A DNA stretch of 52,166 nt, taken from Candidatus Neomicrothrix sp. UBA6944. Its GTDB lineage: Bacteria > Actinomycetota > Acidimicrobiia > Acidimicrobiales > Poriferisodalaceae. Numbering within the stretch: position 1 is the first letter of the stretch; each line of letters opens with the position of its first letter. Under the pieces are notes generated by a model. That model was not told the origin of the DNA, searched no databases, and was given only the letters and a program-made list of their open reading frames with translations. The stretch is from assembly GCA_002448715.1 (NCBI GenBank), contig DJZU01000077.1:1-52166 (forward strand). The letters run 5' to 3'. This document shows, one piece after another, positions 25,957 to 35,198 of the stretch. The translations under genes were made by a program, and so were the position numbers.

Positions 25957-28529
25957 TGACTTCCTTTAACCTGAACGGCAGCCCTGTCTCAGTCTCAGAT
26001 CAACACGAACATCTCCTTGGCGCTCTTAGAGACGAACTCGGTGTCATTTCACCGAAAGATGGTTGCGCCCCCTCCGGTCAATGCGGCTGTTGCACCGTAT
26101 TGGTGGGAGATAAAGCTCGCGTGGCTTGTCAGACTTCTCTTGAACGTGTCGCTGGAGAGGAGATAACCACACTCGAAGGATTCGACCAGCAGGAACTAGA
26201 CCGATACTGCGAAGTGTTCGCCGCAAAGGGAGCCCTCCAGTGCGGATTTTGTATCCCAGGCATTCTTGTGCGTGCCAAAGCGTTAATTCAGAAAAAAGGT
26301 GACGCCCTCACCCGGGATGAAACAGCGCGACACCTCGGCGCACACCTATGTCGTTGCACGGGATATGTCAAAATCCTGGACGCGATTCAGGACCTAGCAA
26401 CTGGCGTGCCGGTAGCAGTGCAGCCACCCAAAGGAGTGGGTTCTCGAGGTACGAAATATGAAGCCGAGGCACTTGCTGCAGGAGTAAGACCTTTCATCGA
26501 CGACATGAATGTTGATGGGCTCCTCCACGGGGCGCTCAAACTCAGTGACCATGCCCGAGCCGATGTTGTAACAATCAACGTCGACGACGCTCGCGCTATG
26601 GAAGGAGTGGTGGAAGTCTTCACGGCAGCGGATATTCCGGGAGAAATTCGAGTTGGGTTAATCCATAAGGATTGGCCAGTGATGATTCCCGAAGGAGGAC
26701 GAACGTCTTATCTCGGTGACGTGTTAGCCGTAGTGGTGGCAACCAATAAATCCATTGCCGTTCAAGCAGCTGAGTTGGTTCACGTTGAGTATGAAGTGCA
26801 TAAACCTAAAACCGATCCAATCCGAGTAGTAACCGACAGCGAGGACGCAGTCTGGGGGCTTGAAGGGAATATCTTGTCGACGTCGACCTACCAACGAGGT
26901 GACGTTGACTTAGCTCTAGAACAGTCGGCCCATGTAGTAACTGAAACATTTCAAACCCAACGAGTGGAACACGCGTTTCTCGAACCAGAATCGACACTCG
27001 CAATTCCGACGGACCAGGGTTTACACGTCTACACCGGAGGACAAGGAATTTGGGATGACCGGAACGATATAGCGCGAGTACTTGGACTAGAACCAACAAC
27101 GATTGTCACTGAACTAGTCACCAACGGTGGGGCATTTGGCGGCAAGGAAGACATGTCAAACCAGGTTCATACGGCGCTATCCGCATGGCTTCTCCAGCGT
27201 CCGGTTCAAATCACGTTGTCTCGTGAACAATCGTTGCTGATGCACCCAAAGCGACACCCGATTCGCATGACCTACGAAGCTGGGTGTGATTCCGAAGGGA
27301 AGCTGACTGCCGTAAGAGCAAGAATGCTTGGCGACTCAGGACCATATGCATCAGTCGGAATGAAAGTTTTGGAGCGCGCCGCAGGTCACGCCACTGGGCC
27401 CTATGTTCTTCCAGCTGTAGACGTTGAGGCGATCGCTGTTCGCACCAACAATCCGGTTTGTGGTGCTTTCCGAGGGTTTGGCGCTAACCAGGCTCAGTTC
27501 GCCATGGAAGGTGTAATGGACCGCCTTGCAGAACAAGTAGGAATCAGCGGCTGGGAAATTCGATCTCGAAATGTTGTCAAGCCGGGAGATGTTTGGGGTC
27601 CGGGTCAAATCATGGACGATGGAAGTCTTGGCGCTCGAGCTTGTCTTGAGGCAATCAAACCTGCTTATGAAGCTGCTCTTAAATCAAAGGTGCCAGTAGG
27701 GGTAGGTCTGGGATTGAAAAATTCGGGACTTGGCAACGGGTTTGATGAACTTGCTAAAGCGGTAGTCCGTTTTCACGAAGATGGAACTCTAGAAGTGCGT
27801 CACTGTTGGACCGAAATGGGGCAGGGTGTTCATAATGTGGCTCTCCAAGTAGCGGTCGAGGAGCTAGGAGTCTCCGCGGATCAGGTCAAGGTGATTGTCG
27901 ACTCGACCCGCGAATTGGGTGCCGGCCAAACAACTGGAAGTAGAGGCACACTTATGGGGGCTGGCGCAGTGCAAGATGCTTGCCGAATAGCACTTCTTGA
28001 CGATTGCCGGATCGGAGTCGACTACGAAGGCAGCTATCGCATCAACTGGACTAACTCTCTGAGTGAAGGCATCGAAAATCCCGTAATTCATTCCACTTTC
28101 GGATACGCAGCGCAACTGGTGCTACTTGATCCAGAAACTGGCGAAGTCGAACGCGTCGTCGCTGCTCACGACGTCGGCAGAGCAGTTAACCCACTGCTTT
28201 GCGAAGGGCAGATTGAAGGTGCTGTCCATATGGGTCTGGGTTATGCACTAACCGAGGGATTTCCGACCGATTCGTTAGGTCGACCCCTCAATAGCACTCT
28301 TCGAAGTCTCGACATCATTCGACCAAAAGACATGCCCCCAGTTGATGTCATTATCGTTGAATCACCTGAACCAGGTTCTCCGTATGGGATCAAAGGCGTC
28401 GGTGAAATCGGGCTTGTACCCACTGCCGGCGCGGTCGCCGCCGCTATTCGTTCAACAGGTCAAGAATGGCCAACCGAGTTGCCGATTCAAAACACAGCGA
28501 ACCGTGAGCGAGCCGACGCGTGGCGTTAG
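25956..28529 (+). CDS. Fused 2Fe-2S / molybdopterin hydroxylase (XdhD-like)
   Basis: An 857-residue xanthine dehydrogenase-family protein in which the iron-sulfur and molybdenum subunits are fused and the FAD domain is missing. Residues 1-60 hold a ferredoxin-type 2Fe-2S site, GCAPSGQCGCCTV (first Cys37), with one residue more between the first cysteines than usual. Residues 100-145 hold the second cluster (QCGFCIPG, CRCTGY). From about 165 comes the hammerhead domain and then the Mo-cofactor domain, with GGAFGGKEDMSNQ, GAFRGFGANQAQFA and the catalytic glutamate in GVGEIGLVP. This layout matches E. coli XdhD and the so-called selenium-dependent xanthine dehydrogenases. Start ATG 25956 overlaps the previous stop by one base. 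Substrate is probably a purine or its derivative. Confidence 0.88.
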   Translation: MTSFNLNGSPVSVSDQHEHLLGALRDELGVISPKDGCAPSGQCGCCTVLVGDKARVACQTSLERVAGEEITTLEGFDQQELDRYCEVFAAKGALQCGFCIPGILVRAKALIQKKGDALTRDETARHLGAHLCRCTGYVKILDAIQDLATGVPVAVQPPKGVGSRGTKYEAEALAAGVRPFIDDMNVDGLLHGALKLSDHARADVVTINVDDARAMEGVVEVFTAADIPGEIRVGLIHKDWPVMIPEGGRTSYLGDVLAVVVATNKSIAVQAAELVHVEYEVHKPKTDPIRVVTDSEDAVWGLEGNILSTSTYQRGDVDLALEQSAHVVTETFQTQRVEHAFLEPESTLAIPTDQGLHVYTGGQGIWDDRNDIARVLGLEPTTIVTELVTNGGAFGGKEDMSNQVHTALSAWLLQRPVQITLSREQSLLMHPKRHPIRMTYEAGCDSEGKLTAVRARMLGDSGPYASVGMKVLERAAGHATGPYVLPAVDVEAIAVRTNNPVCGAFRGFGANQAQFAMEGVMDRLAEQVGISGWEIRSRNVVKPGDVWGPGQIMDDGSLGARACLEAIKPAYEAALKSKVPVGVGLGLKNSGLGNGFDELAKAVVRFHEDGTLEVRHCWTEMGQGVHNVALQVAVEELGVSADQVKVIVDSTRELGAGQTTGSRGTLMGAGAVQDACRIALLDDCRIGVDYEGSYRINWTNSLSEGIENPVIHSTFGYAAQLVLLDPETGEVERVVAAHDVGRAVNPLLCEGQIEGAVHMGLGYALTEGFPTDSLGRPLNSTLRSLDIIRPKDMPPVDVIIVESPEPGSPYGIKGVGEIGLVPTAGAVAAAIRSTGQEWPTELPIQNTANRERADAWR

Positions 28530-29572
28530 AAGACTTAGCGGCCAATCAAACCAGCGGCTTGGTCTGTGCTCACCATCATCTATACAGCGCGCTTGCCCGA
28601 GGCATGCCAGCACCACCGCGGACCCCGACTTCTTTTCGAGACATTCTGGAACTCGTGTGGTGGCGCCTAGACCGAGCGTTAGATCTAGAAATGTTGGAAT
28701 GGTCAGCAAAACTCGGAGCCCTTGAGGCGATCGAATCTGGGACTACTGCCATAGTTGATCATCACGAATCACCCAATGCGATCGAAGGTTCGTTGGATGT
28801 GATTGCTAATGCTTGTGCAGAAGTAGGCGTGCGAGTGAATTGCTCTTATGGGGTTACAGATCGCCATGGGAAAAAAGGCGCTCAACGAGGTCTCGAAGAA
28901 AATGAGCGGTACTTAGCTTCAGGAGGCACCGGCATGGTCGGCGTTCACGCGGCCTTTACATGTGAACCTGACACGCTCCTCGCAGCTAGCGAACTAGCTC
29001 AAAATCATGGTGTCGGAGTGCACATACATGTCGCTGAGGGACCTGAGGATTTGCAAGCAAGTGGTCGTTTGAGAGAATTAAGTCGTGATGACTGGCTCTT
29101 AGTCCATGGAGTTCATTTGGAAGACGATCATGGGCTGAGCGGCTATATCGTGCATAATCCGCGATCGAATATGAACAACTCAGTTGGCTATGCAGCACCA
29201 CACAGACTTGGTCTCCCGATAGTCCTCGGAACTGACGGTATAGGCGCGGCAATGCTCGAGGAATTTCGGATCGCGTATGCTCGACTTCGCGAGCATGACG
29301 TGACGGCGACCCCTGAGCTTCCATGGTCTTGGCTAGAAACTGGGTATCGGATAACTCCTGAGGCTGCAGATGACCGAGTCACATGGCTCGATGAACCTAT
29401 CGATCCGTGGCGACTGGCATTTCATACAAATATGAAACCTCAGTCAGTAGAAATTGACGGAGAGGTTGTCTACAACCAAGGGGCGCCAACTCGTGTAGAC
29501 GCGACAGAAATTCGAAATAAGGCCGCAGAGCAAGCTCAACGGCTTTTTGCGAAGCTTGAAAATATGGCGTGA
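28520..29572 (+). CDS. SsnA-like amidohydrolase lacking its small beta domain
   Basis: This 350-residue amidohydrolase resembles SsnA (usually about 440 residues), the partner of XdhD in enterobacteria. Shared segments are AHHHLYSALARGM, ILELVWWRLDRALDLEML, GTTAIVDHHESPNAIEGSLDVIA, GMVGVHAAFT and VHNPRSNMNNSVGYA. Metal-binding residues are visible as HxH (His18/His20), HIHVAEG, LVHGVHL and LGTDGIG. The first 50-60 residues of the family, which form half of a beta-sandwich, are absent, and the C-terminal half of that domain is shortened too. The GTG start lies inside the end of the molybdopterin gene (10-base overlap), so a longer N-terminus in this frame is not possible. It is probably an aminohydrolase acting after the molybdenum enzyme. 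Confidence 0.85.
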   Translation: MALEDLAANQTSGLVCAHHHLYSALARGMPAPPRTPTSFRDILELVWWRLDRALDLEMLEWSAKLGALEAIESGTTAIVDHHESPNAIEGSLDVIANACAEVGVRVNCSYGVTDRHGKKGAQRGLEENERYLASGGTGMVGVHAAFTCEPDTLLAASELAQNHGVGVHIHVAEGPEDLQASGRLRELSRDDWLLVHGVHLEDDHGLSGYIVHNPRSNMNNSVGYAAPHRLGLPIVLGTDGIGAAMLEEFRIAYARLREHDVTATPELPWSWLETGYRITPEAADDRVTWLDEPIDPWRLAFHTNMKPQSVEIDGEVVYNQGAPTRVDATEIRNKAAEQAQRLFAKLENMA

Positions 29573-29575
29573 TCC

Positions 29576-31813
29576 CTAAGGGTCGGTAGAAATCAGATGG
29601 TCGAGCACTACTGAGGGTGTTAATGGAAATTTGTTAATCCAAACGCCGGTTGCATCATGAAGTGCTGCAGTTACGGCGGGTGCGTACGTGATGTACGGCA
29701 TCTCCGATACACCGCGTGCTCCCCAGGGACCCAAGGGATCGGCGGCTTCCAAAATCACACAGTCCACGTGGCCTGGAACGTCTCCGATTCCGGGGATTAA
29801 GTACTGCGATAAACGAGGGTTTTGAATTCGTCCATTCTCTACCACGAGTTGTTCGCTCAAGGTATAACCGTGTGCTTGGGCTATAGCTCCTTCAATCTGA
29901 CCTCGCAACATTTGAGGGTGGATTGCTCTGCCGACGTCATGAACCGACACGACACGATCAACTCTTATGTGACCAGTACCGACATCTACGGTGAGTTCGA
30001 CTGCTTGGGCCATGTAGCCGTAGCAAAAGTTTGGTTGCCCCTCTCCGGTTTCTGGGTCTAACGCTTCGGTCATCGGTGGTTTATAGCGGAAATGTCCTGC
30101 TGCCGGTCTCGCTCCATCTGCCCAAGCTTTTTCTGCTTCTTCTACTGCACCCAATACTGAATTCCCCGCCATGAATGTCAATCGAGATGCTGAAGCTGAC
30201 CCTGAGTCCCCACCCGTGGAAGTATCGCTAAAGGAACCCTCGACGCATTCAAAATCAAGACCAACCGCGTCAGCAACCATTTGGGTTAGAGCCGTGTGAA
30301 CACCTTGACCCACCTCAGCAGCGCTATGGAAAAGCTCAACGCCACTAGGTCGTTCGTCGTCTACGTCGCCATGGAAGACGACATCTGCTTCGCATGCTTC
30401 TGGGAATCCGAAACTAAATCCCACATTTTTCATGCCCACCGCGTATCCGCGTCCTTGACGGAGCTGGTCAGTTTGTGCGGGTAACGATGCGATCGGAGCG
30501 AAGGGAGGATGTTTAGGTAAATCCTGCGAAGGTGGAACGCGTTCGACACATGCATCTATCACTCTTGTTACGCCTACACCCTCTGGTAGACCCGACTGAG
30601 TAATGCCATCAGATAAGTCAGTAAGCGCGTTGCGGTGACGCAGCTCCATAGGGTCCATCCCCAGTTTGTTTGCCAGCTTGTTCATTTGTGACTCGGCGAC
30701 AAACGCGCCCTGAGGACCACCAAAGCCGCGAAACGCGCCACCCGGAACGCTGTGGGTGTACACAGCTCTACTTTCGATGCGAGCATTAGGAACGTTGTAG
30801 GCACCAGCCACCGACAAATGAAGGTTTCCTAAAACCTTGTTGGAGGTGTAGTTGTAGGCACCAGCATCGAGCCACACATCAGCTTCAACGGCGGTAATGA
30901 GACCTTCAGATGTGGCGCCCAGCCGAGCAGTAACGGTGGCCCGGTGTCGCTTGTGGTGACCAACAATTGATTCTTCTCGGGACCAGCCGCAGTGAACAGG
31001 CCGATTAATCCCCAAAACACTTAGTTTATGGGCTGTAACCGCCATAACAATCTGCAAACTCATGTCTTCTTTGCCGCCAAATGCCCCTCCGATTGCGGCG
31101 TATCGGACGCGCACTTCTTCTTCGTCTACATCGAGCGCATGAGCAATTTGCTCTCGATCCTCGTGCACCCATTGGCCGCTTGTCTCGACGGTGACGCGAT
31201 CTTGTTCGTCGATCCACGCTGTGGCTGCCTCTACTTGAAGGTAAGCGTGTTCTTGATGCGGTAGCTCGTAAGTCCCTTCAATCATTACATCAGCAGCTGC
31301 CATCCCTTGAGTTGTATCGCCTTTGCGAATTTGCAAGGTGTGATAGGTGTTTGTCGAAGAGCCGGGGTGCACTAAAACTTCGTCGGTCTTTGCAGAAGCG
31401 ATGTCGCTCGCCATCGGCAATGGCTCCCACTCAGTATCGATTAGTTCTGAAGCGCGGCGCGCCTCGTTGAGGGATTCTGCGACCACGACCACAAGATGAT
31501 CAGCTTCCCATCGACTTACGTCACAGGGAACTGAACTGCGCTCAGTGTCGTCCAGTCCAATGAATACTGGTTGGTCAAATAGGGTGAGACCATATTCGTT
31601 TACCGGTACGTCGGCTGCTGTAACAACTGTTACGACTCCAGCCGACGCCACAGTTTTCGTTAGATCTATGGAAACTAAACGGGCGTGAGGCTGGTTGGTA
31701 AAGACAACCACAGCATGTAGCGCGTTGCTTGGTATTCGATCAGCTGGATATAACGCTAGACCGGTGACTTTGTCGACTGCATCGACACGTGCTGGGTCTG
31801 TGCCGACTGCCAT
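29576..31813 (-). CDS. Xanthine dehydrogenase-family molybdopterin-binding subunit
   Basis: The 745-residue protein has the two-part layout of the large subunit: a hammerhead domain (GTDPARVDAVDKVTGLALYPADRI near the start) and the Mo-cofactor domain with GGAFGGKEDMSLQ, VPGGAFRGFGGPQGAF, AAEVGQGVHTALTQM, and the catalytic glutamate within GVSEMPYITYAP. ATG 31813 overlaps the stop of the FAD/2Fe-2S gene (TAATG), and this is the natural beginning of the domain. Longer frames to 31885 lie inside that neighbour. The expected reaction is hydroxylation of a purine or another N-heterocycle or aldehyde, with electrons passing to the partner FAD/2Fe-2S subunit. The gene ends three bases from the opposing SsnA-like gene. 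Confidence 0.92.
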   Translation of the reverse strand: MAVGTDPARVDAVDKVTGLALYPADRIPSNALHAVVVFTNQPHARLVSIDLTKTVASAGVVTVVTAADVPVNEYGLTLFDQPVFIGLDDTERSSVPCDVSRWEADHLVVVVAESLNEARRASELIDTEWEPLPMASDIASAKTDEVLVHPGSSTNTYHTLQIRKGDTTQGMAAADVMIEGTYELPHQEHAYLQVEAATAWIDEQDRVTVETSGQWVHEDREQIAHALDVDEEEVRVRYAAIGGAFGGKEDMSLQIVMAVTAHKLSVLGINRPVHCGWSREESIVGHHKRHRATVTARLGATSEGLITAVEADVWLDAGAYNYTSNKVLGNLHLSVAGAYNVPNARIESRAVYTHSVPGGAFRGFGGPQGAFVAESQMNKLANKLGMDPMELRHRNALTDLSDGITQSGLPEGVGVTRVIDACVERVPPSQDLPKHPPFAPIASLPAQTDQLRQGRGYAVGMKNVGFSFGFPEACEADVVFHGDVDDERPSGVELFHSAAEVGQGVHTALTQMVADAVGLDFECVEGSFSDTSTGGDSGSASASRLTFMAGNSVLGAVEEAEKAWADGARPAAGHFRYKPPMTEALDPETGEGQPNFCYGYMAQAVELTVDVGTGHIRVDRVVSVHDVGRAIHPQMLRGQIEGAIAQAHGYTLSEQLVVENGRIQNPRLSQYLIPGIGDVPGHVDCVILEAADPLGPWGARGVSEMPYITYAPAVTAALHDATGVWINKFPLTPSVVLDHLISTDP

Positions 31814-33273
31814 TAGAAACCATTTCCTGTATCGCCGCTGTTCCGGAGCGATTTGATTATCGAGTAGTACCCGGTGCACCGACAAAGATTTCCGGCTAGA
31901 GCCGACTCAATTTCGTCATCTGATGGGTTGTTGTTTTCTTCCAACAAGGTGGCGGCCGCAACTAGAAAACCAGGTGTGCAAAATCCGCATTGAACAGCGA
32001 ACTCTTCAAGGAAACTTTCTTGAACTGGGTGGAGTTGTCCCTCGGCCGCAAGACCTTCGATCGTCAACACCGACGAGCCGTCGGCTTGTCCTGTAGGTGT
32101 AAGGCAACTCATTACCGCTGAACCGTTCAACTGAACTGTGCACGCGCCGCATTCCCCTTCGGAGCAGCCTTCTTTTGTGCCTGTGGAGCCGTTTGTCCGA
32201 AGCCATCCAAGAAGAGTGGAATTGGCGCCCACCGGGGCGGTAACCGCCTTCCCATTCACCTCGCAAGAAATATCTGACAGAGTAGATATGTTGCTTTGCC
32301 TTGGGAGAGAATGACCGGTGTTCCAACCAAGCAGCGGGGCAGCCTCTGGGTTTGGAACAAAACCTTCCGAAAGTCCCACCAGAGACCGTTCGATAGCGGT
32401 CTTGGTAACGATTTGACGGTATGCCGCTGTGCCGCGTATGTCGTCGATAGGAGAGATGGCTTCCCCCGCAATTTGAGCGGCGCCCTTTGCTGTCTCGTCG
32501 CTGAGTTTTTCGCCAATTAAATACTCTTTGAGAACTTTTGAGACAGAAACGACTTCGCTAACGCTGCCGATTGCTATGTCGGCACGAGTGATTGCATCTG
32601 TTACATCATCAATTTCAAGAACAATTCCAGCGTGCACAACTGAAATCGCCTGTGCGCTTCGATTCCCAACCTTGAACCAAGTTCCGATGGTGTTGCTGTC
32701 CCATCTTGGCACCTTGATAGATCGGACTAGTTCGAGGTTGTTGAGAGCAGTTTTTCTAAACCCAGTAAAAAAGTCGCGAATAGGGATTTCGCGACTCCCA
32801 TTTAATGAATCGATGATGACCTTCGAGTCGAGAGCAACAAGCGCCGAAATAGTGTCGTTAGCAGGGCTAGCCGTGACGATGTTACCGACGACTGTTGCTC
32901 GGTTGCGAAGCTGTGCTGATCCGATTTCCAGACACGCCATCCGCAGCACATCAAAGGCGGGATCTAAACCTGTGGAGTTAATTACCTGGTTGTGTGTTAC
33001 CGAACATCCAATTTCGATCTCGCTGTCGGTGATATCGATTTGAGTGCATTCGGGGAGACCCCATAGATCTAGGAGAACAGCATTACGGTCACCGGTTTCA
33101 TCTGTTTGGCGTTGAAGTTCCAACACAAGATCTGTTGCGCCGGCGAGTGGCCGTGCATTAGGGAAGGCGGCATACATATCAAGTGCTTCTGCCCAACTCG
33201 TCGGTCTCAATACCCTCTCAATTTGTGTCCCCAGTCGCTGAGACTCATGAAGAAGCCCCGCTTCTAGATTCAT
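31813..33273 (-). CDS. Fused FAD / 2Fe-2S subunit of a molybdenum hydroxylase
   Basis: A 486-residue electron-transfer subunit. Residues 18-240 form the FAD-binding domain (LRPTSWAEALDMYA, ARPLAGATDLVLEL, RNRATVVGNIVTASPANDT), residues 240-300 the CO-dehydrogenase flavoprotein C-terminal domain, and residues 335-486 the two-cluster 2Fe-2S module (EGCSEGECGACTV, QCGFCTPGFLVAA, LCRCTGYYSI). FAD first and iron-sulfur last is the reverse of the usual XdhA order. ATG 33273 overlaps the alpha/beta hydrolase stop (ATGA), and the stop overlaps the molybdopterin subunit start. It should carry electrons from the molybdenum subunit to NAD or another acceptor, and it might also serve the XdhD-like protein, which has no FAD partner. 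Confidence 0.9.
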   Translation of the reverse strand: MNLEAGLLHESQRLGTQIERVLRPTSWAEALDMYAAFPNARPLAGATDLVLELQRQTDETGDRNAVLLDLWGLPECTQIDITDSEIEIGCSVTHNQVINSTGLDPAFDVLRMACLEIGSAQLRNRATVVGNIVTASPANDTISALVALDSKVIIDSLNGSREIPIRDFFTGFRKTALNNLELVRSIKVPRWDSNTIGTWFKVGNRSAQAISVVHAGIVLEIDDVTDAITRADIAIGSVSEVVSVSKVLKEYLIGEKLSDETAKGAAQIAGEAISPIDDIRGTAAYRQIVTKTAIERSLVGLSEGFVPNPEAAPLLGWNTGHSLPRQSNISTLSDISCEVNGKAVTAPVGANSTLLGWLRTNGSTGTKEGCSEGECGACTVQLNGSAVMSCLTPTGQADGSSVLTIEGLAAEGQLHPVQESFLEEFAVQCGFCTPGFLVAAATLLEENNNPSDDEIESALAGNLCRCTGYYSIIKSLRNSGDTGNGF

Positions 33274-34100
33274 GTCGACGTTTCTTTCAGGTCTCTAAGA
33301 GTGTCGTCCACCCATCTTTGAAGATCGCTCATAACTTCTTTTTTGTTGATCTCGTTTAGAAGCTCGTGCTTCGCTCCGTCATAAAGTTTGATTGTCTTTG
33401 CTGGGCTGGGCATGTCCTCAATTGCTTGGAGAGAGTCGCCATAAGGTACAAATGGGTCAGCGGTGCCGTGGAAGAACCCCACCGGAATCTGAATGTTGTC
33501 GATCTCTTCTCGAAATTGATCTAAAGCAATCACTTCTGCTTCAAGGAGCGCTCGTTTGTATAAGCCCCGATACACAAGTGGATCGGCTTCATATGCGGCG
33601 CACACCTCCAAATCTCGAGACATTCCCAAAGGATCCGAATCTTCGGGGGGTAATTCGGGAAGAGAAAGAACTTCACGAGCCCATTTCCAGTCGCCTATTA
33701 CCGCTCCGAAAAATGCTGCTCCTGATGCTCGTTCTGGCCATCGTTGTACGAAACGAGCTGCTAGCAAACCACCCATTGAATGTCCCACCAGAACCAAAGG
33801 CATCTGACTCGGTAAACGTTCAAATGCTGCCGCCGCTGCAGCTCCTAAGTCATCTACAACGAGCCCAAAATCGGTAATGAGTGCGCGTTCACCCTCAGAT
33901 AGTCCATGACCTACATGGTCTGGTGCTAGAACCGCAAGTCCGTTCTCCACTAGGGCCTCCGCTACATGCGCGTAGCGTCCGCCGTATTCCGCGTACCCGT
34001 GAAGAATCAACACAAGCGCTCGCGGTTTTTCTGAAGGGCTCCACAACCGAAGGTGAAGGATGCCTTCATGTCCGTTTATTTGGATCTCTTCAAAATTCAC
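33270..34100 (-). CDS. Alpha/beta hydrolase, monoglyceride lipase/S33-like
   Basis: The 276-residue enzyme has the alpha/beta hydrolase catalytic set: oxyanion loop region LILHGYAEYGGRYAHVAEAL, nucleophile elbow GHSMGG, aspartate in GTADPFVP and histidine in AKHELLNE. The pattern is that of monoacylglycerol lipase or lysophospholipase. It has no signal peptide. It is overlapped by four bases on both sides (PLP gene upstream, FAD/2Fe-2S gene downstream), so it is co-translated with a xanthine dehydrogenase-type enzyme. That placement suggests it may act on an ester, lactone or lactam in the pathway, not on lipids. This is inference. Confidence 0.87.
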   Translation of the reverse strand: MNFEEIQINGHEGILHLRLWSPSEKPRALVLILHGYAEYGGRYAHVAEALVENGLAVLAPDHVGHGLSEGERALITDFGLVVDDLGAAAAAAFERLPSQMPLVLVGHSMGGLLAARFVQRWPERASGAAFFGAVIGDWKWAREVLSLPELPPEDSDPLGMSRDLEVCAAYEADPLVYRGLYKRALLEAEVIALDQFREEIDNIQIPVGFFHGTADPFVPYGDSLQAIEDMPSPAKTIKLYDGAKHELLNEINKKEVMSDLQRWVDDTLRDLKETST

Positions 34101-35197
34101 GGCGATACCTCATTTTCACGGTCGATACCTGTGAACAAAACCCCGACTATTGATCCGTCCTCAACGGAGGCCTCCAACAAACCAGCCAGTCCCGCGACCC
34201 CGGTGGGCGATACATTTAATCCAGTAACGCTAGTGGCAATTTGATGAGTTTCAATAAGTGTTGTTTCAGGAACAACGACAGGTGTCCCTCCACTCTCTAT
34301 GGTCGCTTCCAATAATGGCAGCCAGTCGTAGGTAACGTCGTCGAGCAAGCCCGAAGCAACGCTTGAGGGCTGATCCCATGGCCACATGTATTCGTCAGGA
34401 TTAGAGCGAGCCCGCTCGAGGTTAAAGCTTGGGGCCAACAGATCCCAAGCGCGTTTGAGGGGAGCGCACCCAGCAACTTGAACCGGATGAATCGATACGT
34501 CTGGTAGAGCTCTTGCAGTAGCAGTTCCCAAGGCACCTCCACCGACCTGGACGAAAATTCGCTCAAGATCATCGACTTGGTCTCTGAGCTCCCATCCCAA
34601 CGTGCGTCCACCGTCAAAAGTTGAAGGAGTGTTAATTCCCTGCACGCCAAAGGGCTGTGAACCTTTTTGCATCTGATCGATGAAACGTGCGTAACAAGGG
34701 TCACCTACTTCGCCTGGGGTTGACTCGCAAACTTGAATTTGAGCCCCCAAGTCTTGCAGCGTTGAAAGAGCGGATTTTTCAGCCCAAGTTGGTACAAAAA
34801 CTTCTATTGGCCGGTTGATTGCTTTAGCCACAATGGCTGCTGCTATTGCTGCATTACCGCAACTGGCGATTGCTAATGGTTGGGTTTCTTCTTTGGTGCG
34901 TTCCTCAATTGCCAGATGCAACGCAACTCCAAATAAATGCCTTGCTTTGTGCGATCCACCCACTGAATCAATCTCTACCTTTATCTTTAGTTCAACTCGA
35001 AGACCGAGGGCCTCGGCAAGCTCTGACCCATCAAGAACGGGTGTTACCGAAAATCCGTTCCCGTCAATGACTGCTATTTCTTCGTCTAGTCGACTTACCA
35101 AGTCGACAAATTGTTGGTCGCTCCAACCGCTGAGCTTTGCGTTGTTGTACGAGTCGAGCTGCTCGCGGTACACGATAAAAGGATTTGTCTCGGTCAC
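34097..35197 (-). CDS. Fold-type-II PLP enzyme, ammonia-lyase/threonine synthase-like
   Basis: The 366-residue protein has the beta-family PLP core: the putative Schiff-base lysine in VGGSHKARHLFG (Lys84), a cofactor-contact stretch SCGNAAIAAAI and the phosphate loop VQVGGGALGTA. GTG 35197 begins one base after the stop of the upstream PLP gene and is chosen over the open frame back to 35263, which would overlap that gene by 65 bases. It resembles diaminopropionate ammonia-lyase, threonine synthase and cysteine synthase equally loosely, so I do not name the reaction. Its neighbour is another PLP protein, so the two may form a heteromer or act in sequence. Confidence 0.8.
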   Translation of the reverse strand: MTETNPFIVYREQLDSYNNAKLSGWSDQQFVDLVSRLDEEIAVIDGNGFSVTPVLDGSELAEALGLRVELKIKVEIDSVGGSHKARHLFGVALHLAIEERTKEETQPLAIASCGNAAIAAAIVAKAINRPIEVFVPTWAEKSALSTLQDLGAQIQVCESTPGEVGDPCYARFIDQMQKGSQPFGVQGINTPSTFDGGRTLGWELRDQVDDLERIFVQVGGGALGTATARALPDVSIHPVQVAGCAPLKRAWDLLAPSFNLERARSNPDEYMWPWDQPSSVASGLLDDVTYDWLPLLEATIESGGTPVVVPETTLIETHQIATSVTGLNVSPTGVAGLAGLLEASVEDGSIVGVLFTGIDRENEVSP

Positions 35198-35198
35198 G

